A DNA stretch of 64,000 bases, taken from positions 1 through 64,000 of the forward strand of contig DLKC01000056.1 in NCBI GenBank assembly GCA_002478885.1. The letters are read 5' to 3'. The DNA is from Chitinophagaceae bacterium UBA7600 (GTDB taxonomy: Bacteria; Bacteroidota; Bacteroidia; Chitinophagales; Chitinophagaceae). Every line of letters begins with the position of its first letter. Positions within the stretch are counted from its first letter, which is position 1. The notes beneath the pieces were generated by a model that worked only from the letters and a program-made list of their open reading frames with translations, had not been told where the DNA came from and made no database searches. Below are positions 63,784 to 64,000 of this stretch, in pieces. The position numbers and the translations under genes were made by a program.

Positions 63784-64000
63784 TTAATCCTCCCATTTAA
63801 GAGCGCCACTCTTGATGATGTAAATAAAACCAATAAGAAAGAACGCTACAAAAAGTATTATCTCAAAAAAACCAGACCAGCCAAGCTCTTTAAAATTAAC
63901 CGCGTAAGGATAGAAAAAAATGACTTCCACATCGAAGAGCACGAATAAAATGGCAACAAGGAAATATTTAATTGCCATCGGTTGTCTTGCGTCGCCGTGT
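63784..64000 (-). CDS. nuoA: NADH-quinone oxidoreductase subunit A (5' end outside window)
   Basis: The C-terminal 71 residues of NuoA; the frame stays open to the window edge. Visible: GDARQPMAIKYFLVAILFVL and FDVEVIFFYPYAVNF, the NuoA signature covering helices 2 and 3, then a last helix (FFEIILFVAFFLIGFIYIIK) and a terminal KWED. An internal ATG at 63978 is not the start, because the conserved GDARQ motif precedes it. First gene of the operon; its promoter lies beyond the window. Confidence 0.95.
   Translation of the reverse strand, partial: HGDARQPMAIKYFLVAILFVLFDVEVIFFYPYAVNFKELGWSGFFEIILFVAFFLIGFIYIIKSGALKWED

Overview
The window looks like a chromosomal segment of a Bacteroidota bacterium, most likely of the Chitinophagaceae type. 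This is an inference from gene content. The clues are lone MacB/FtsX-type permeases of about 800 residues, secreted glycoside hydrolases regulated by a Reg_prop/Y_Y_Y sensor kinase, an RRM-type RNA-binding protein, Tat-like leaders on an oxidoreductase and an asparaginase, -7-like boxes of the form TAnnTTTG, weak or absent Shine-Dalgarno sequences, and a complete nuoA-N operon with a very short NuoG. I saw no rRNA, tRNA, CRISPR array, phage, transposase or RAYT gene.

Layout: (1) 0-7.5 kb holds rmuC, a palindrome-rich gap with a possible 33-residue peptide gene, and two paralogous FtsX/MacB permeases. (2) 8-23.3 kb is a minus-strand polysaccharide-degradation locus. In transcription order it encodes a periplasmic-sensing histidine kinase, a LuxR-type response regulator, a GH95 fucosidase, a two-domain CE1-like esterase, a GH51 arabinofuranosidase, a GH29 fucosidase and a GH43 enzyme. 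The set would suit a fucosylated, arabinosylated and acylated hemicellulose or pectin side chain. No SusC/SusD pair is in view. (3) 23.6-29.2 kb holds an RRM protein, a small conserved protein, a Gfo/Idh/MocA oxidoreductase, a GH16 lipoprotein, an adenosine deaminase-like enzyme and a small secreted beta-sandwich protein. (4) 29.5-33.6 kb is one very large membrane protein with extracytoplasmic sensor-like regions and a cytoplasmic STAND-like domain lacking a visible P-loop. (5) 33.9-49.4 kb is mixed housekeeping and accessory genes: cutC, a glycosylasparaginase/MFS/small-protein operon, a CCA-adding enzyme, a PRiA4-like protein, an SDR, CHAD, DinB, YhcH-type and SET-domain proteins, cysM, a repeat-rich secreted protein, an RlpA-like protein and a third permease. 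(6) 49.7-64 kb is the nuo operon on the minus strand, nuoA (cut by the window edge) to nuoN, with one extra small secreted-protein gene between nuoD and nuoE.

The most unusual feature is a dispersed intergenic repeat. Its core is about 20 bp (GTACAAGTGTGCGACGCAAC, or variant GTACAAGTGAGTGACACAAC), and I count about 26 copies in 64 kb, all outside the annotated genes. Many form outward-facing inverted pairs 60-155 bp across. The two variants differ by a paired C-G to T-A change in the central palindrome, as if base pairing were under selection. Several copies lie inside the nuo operon, including one on each side of nuoC. A separate 83-bp direct repeat flanks the GH29 gene.
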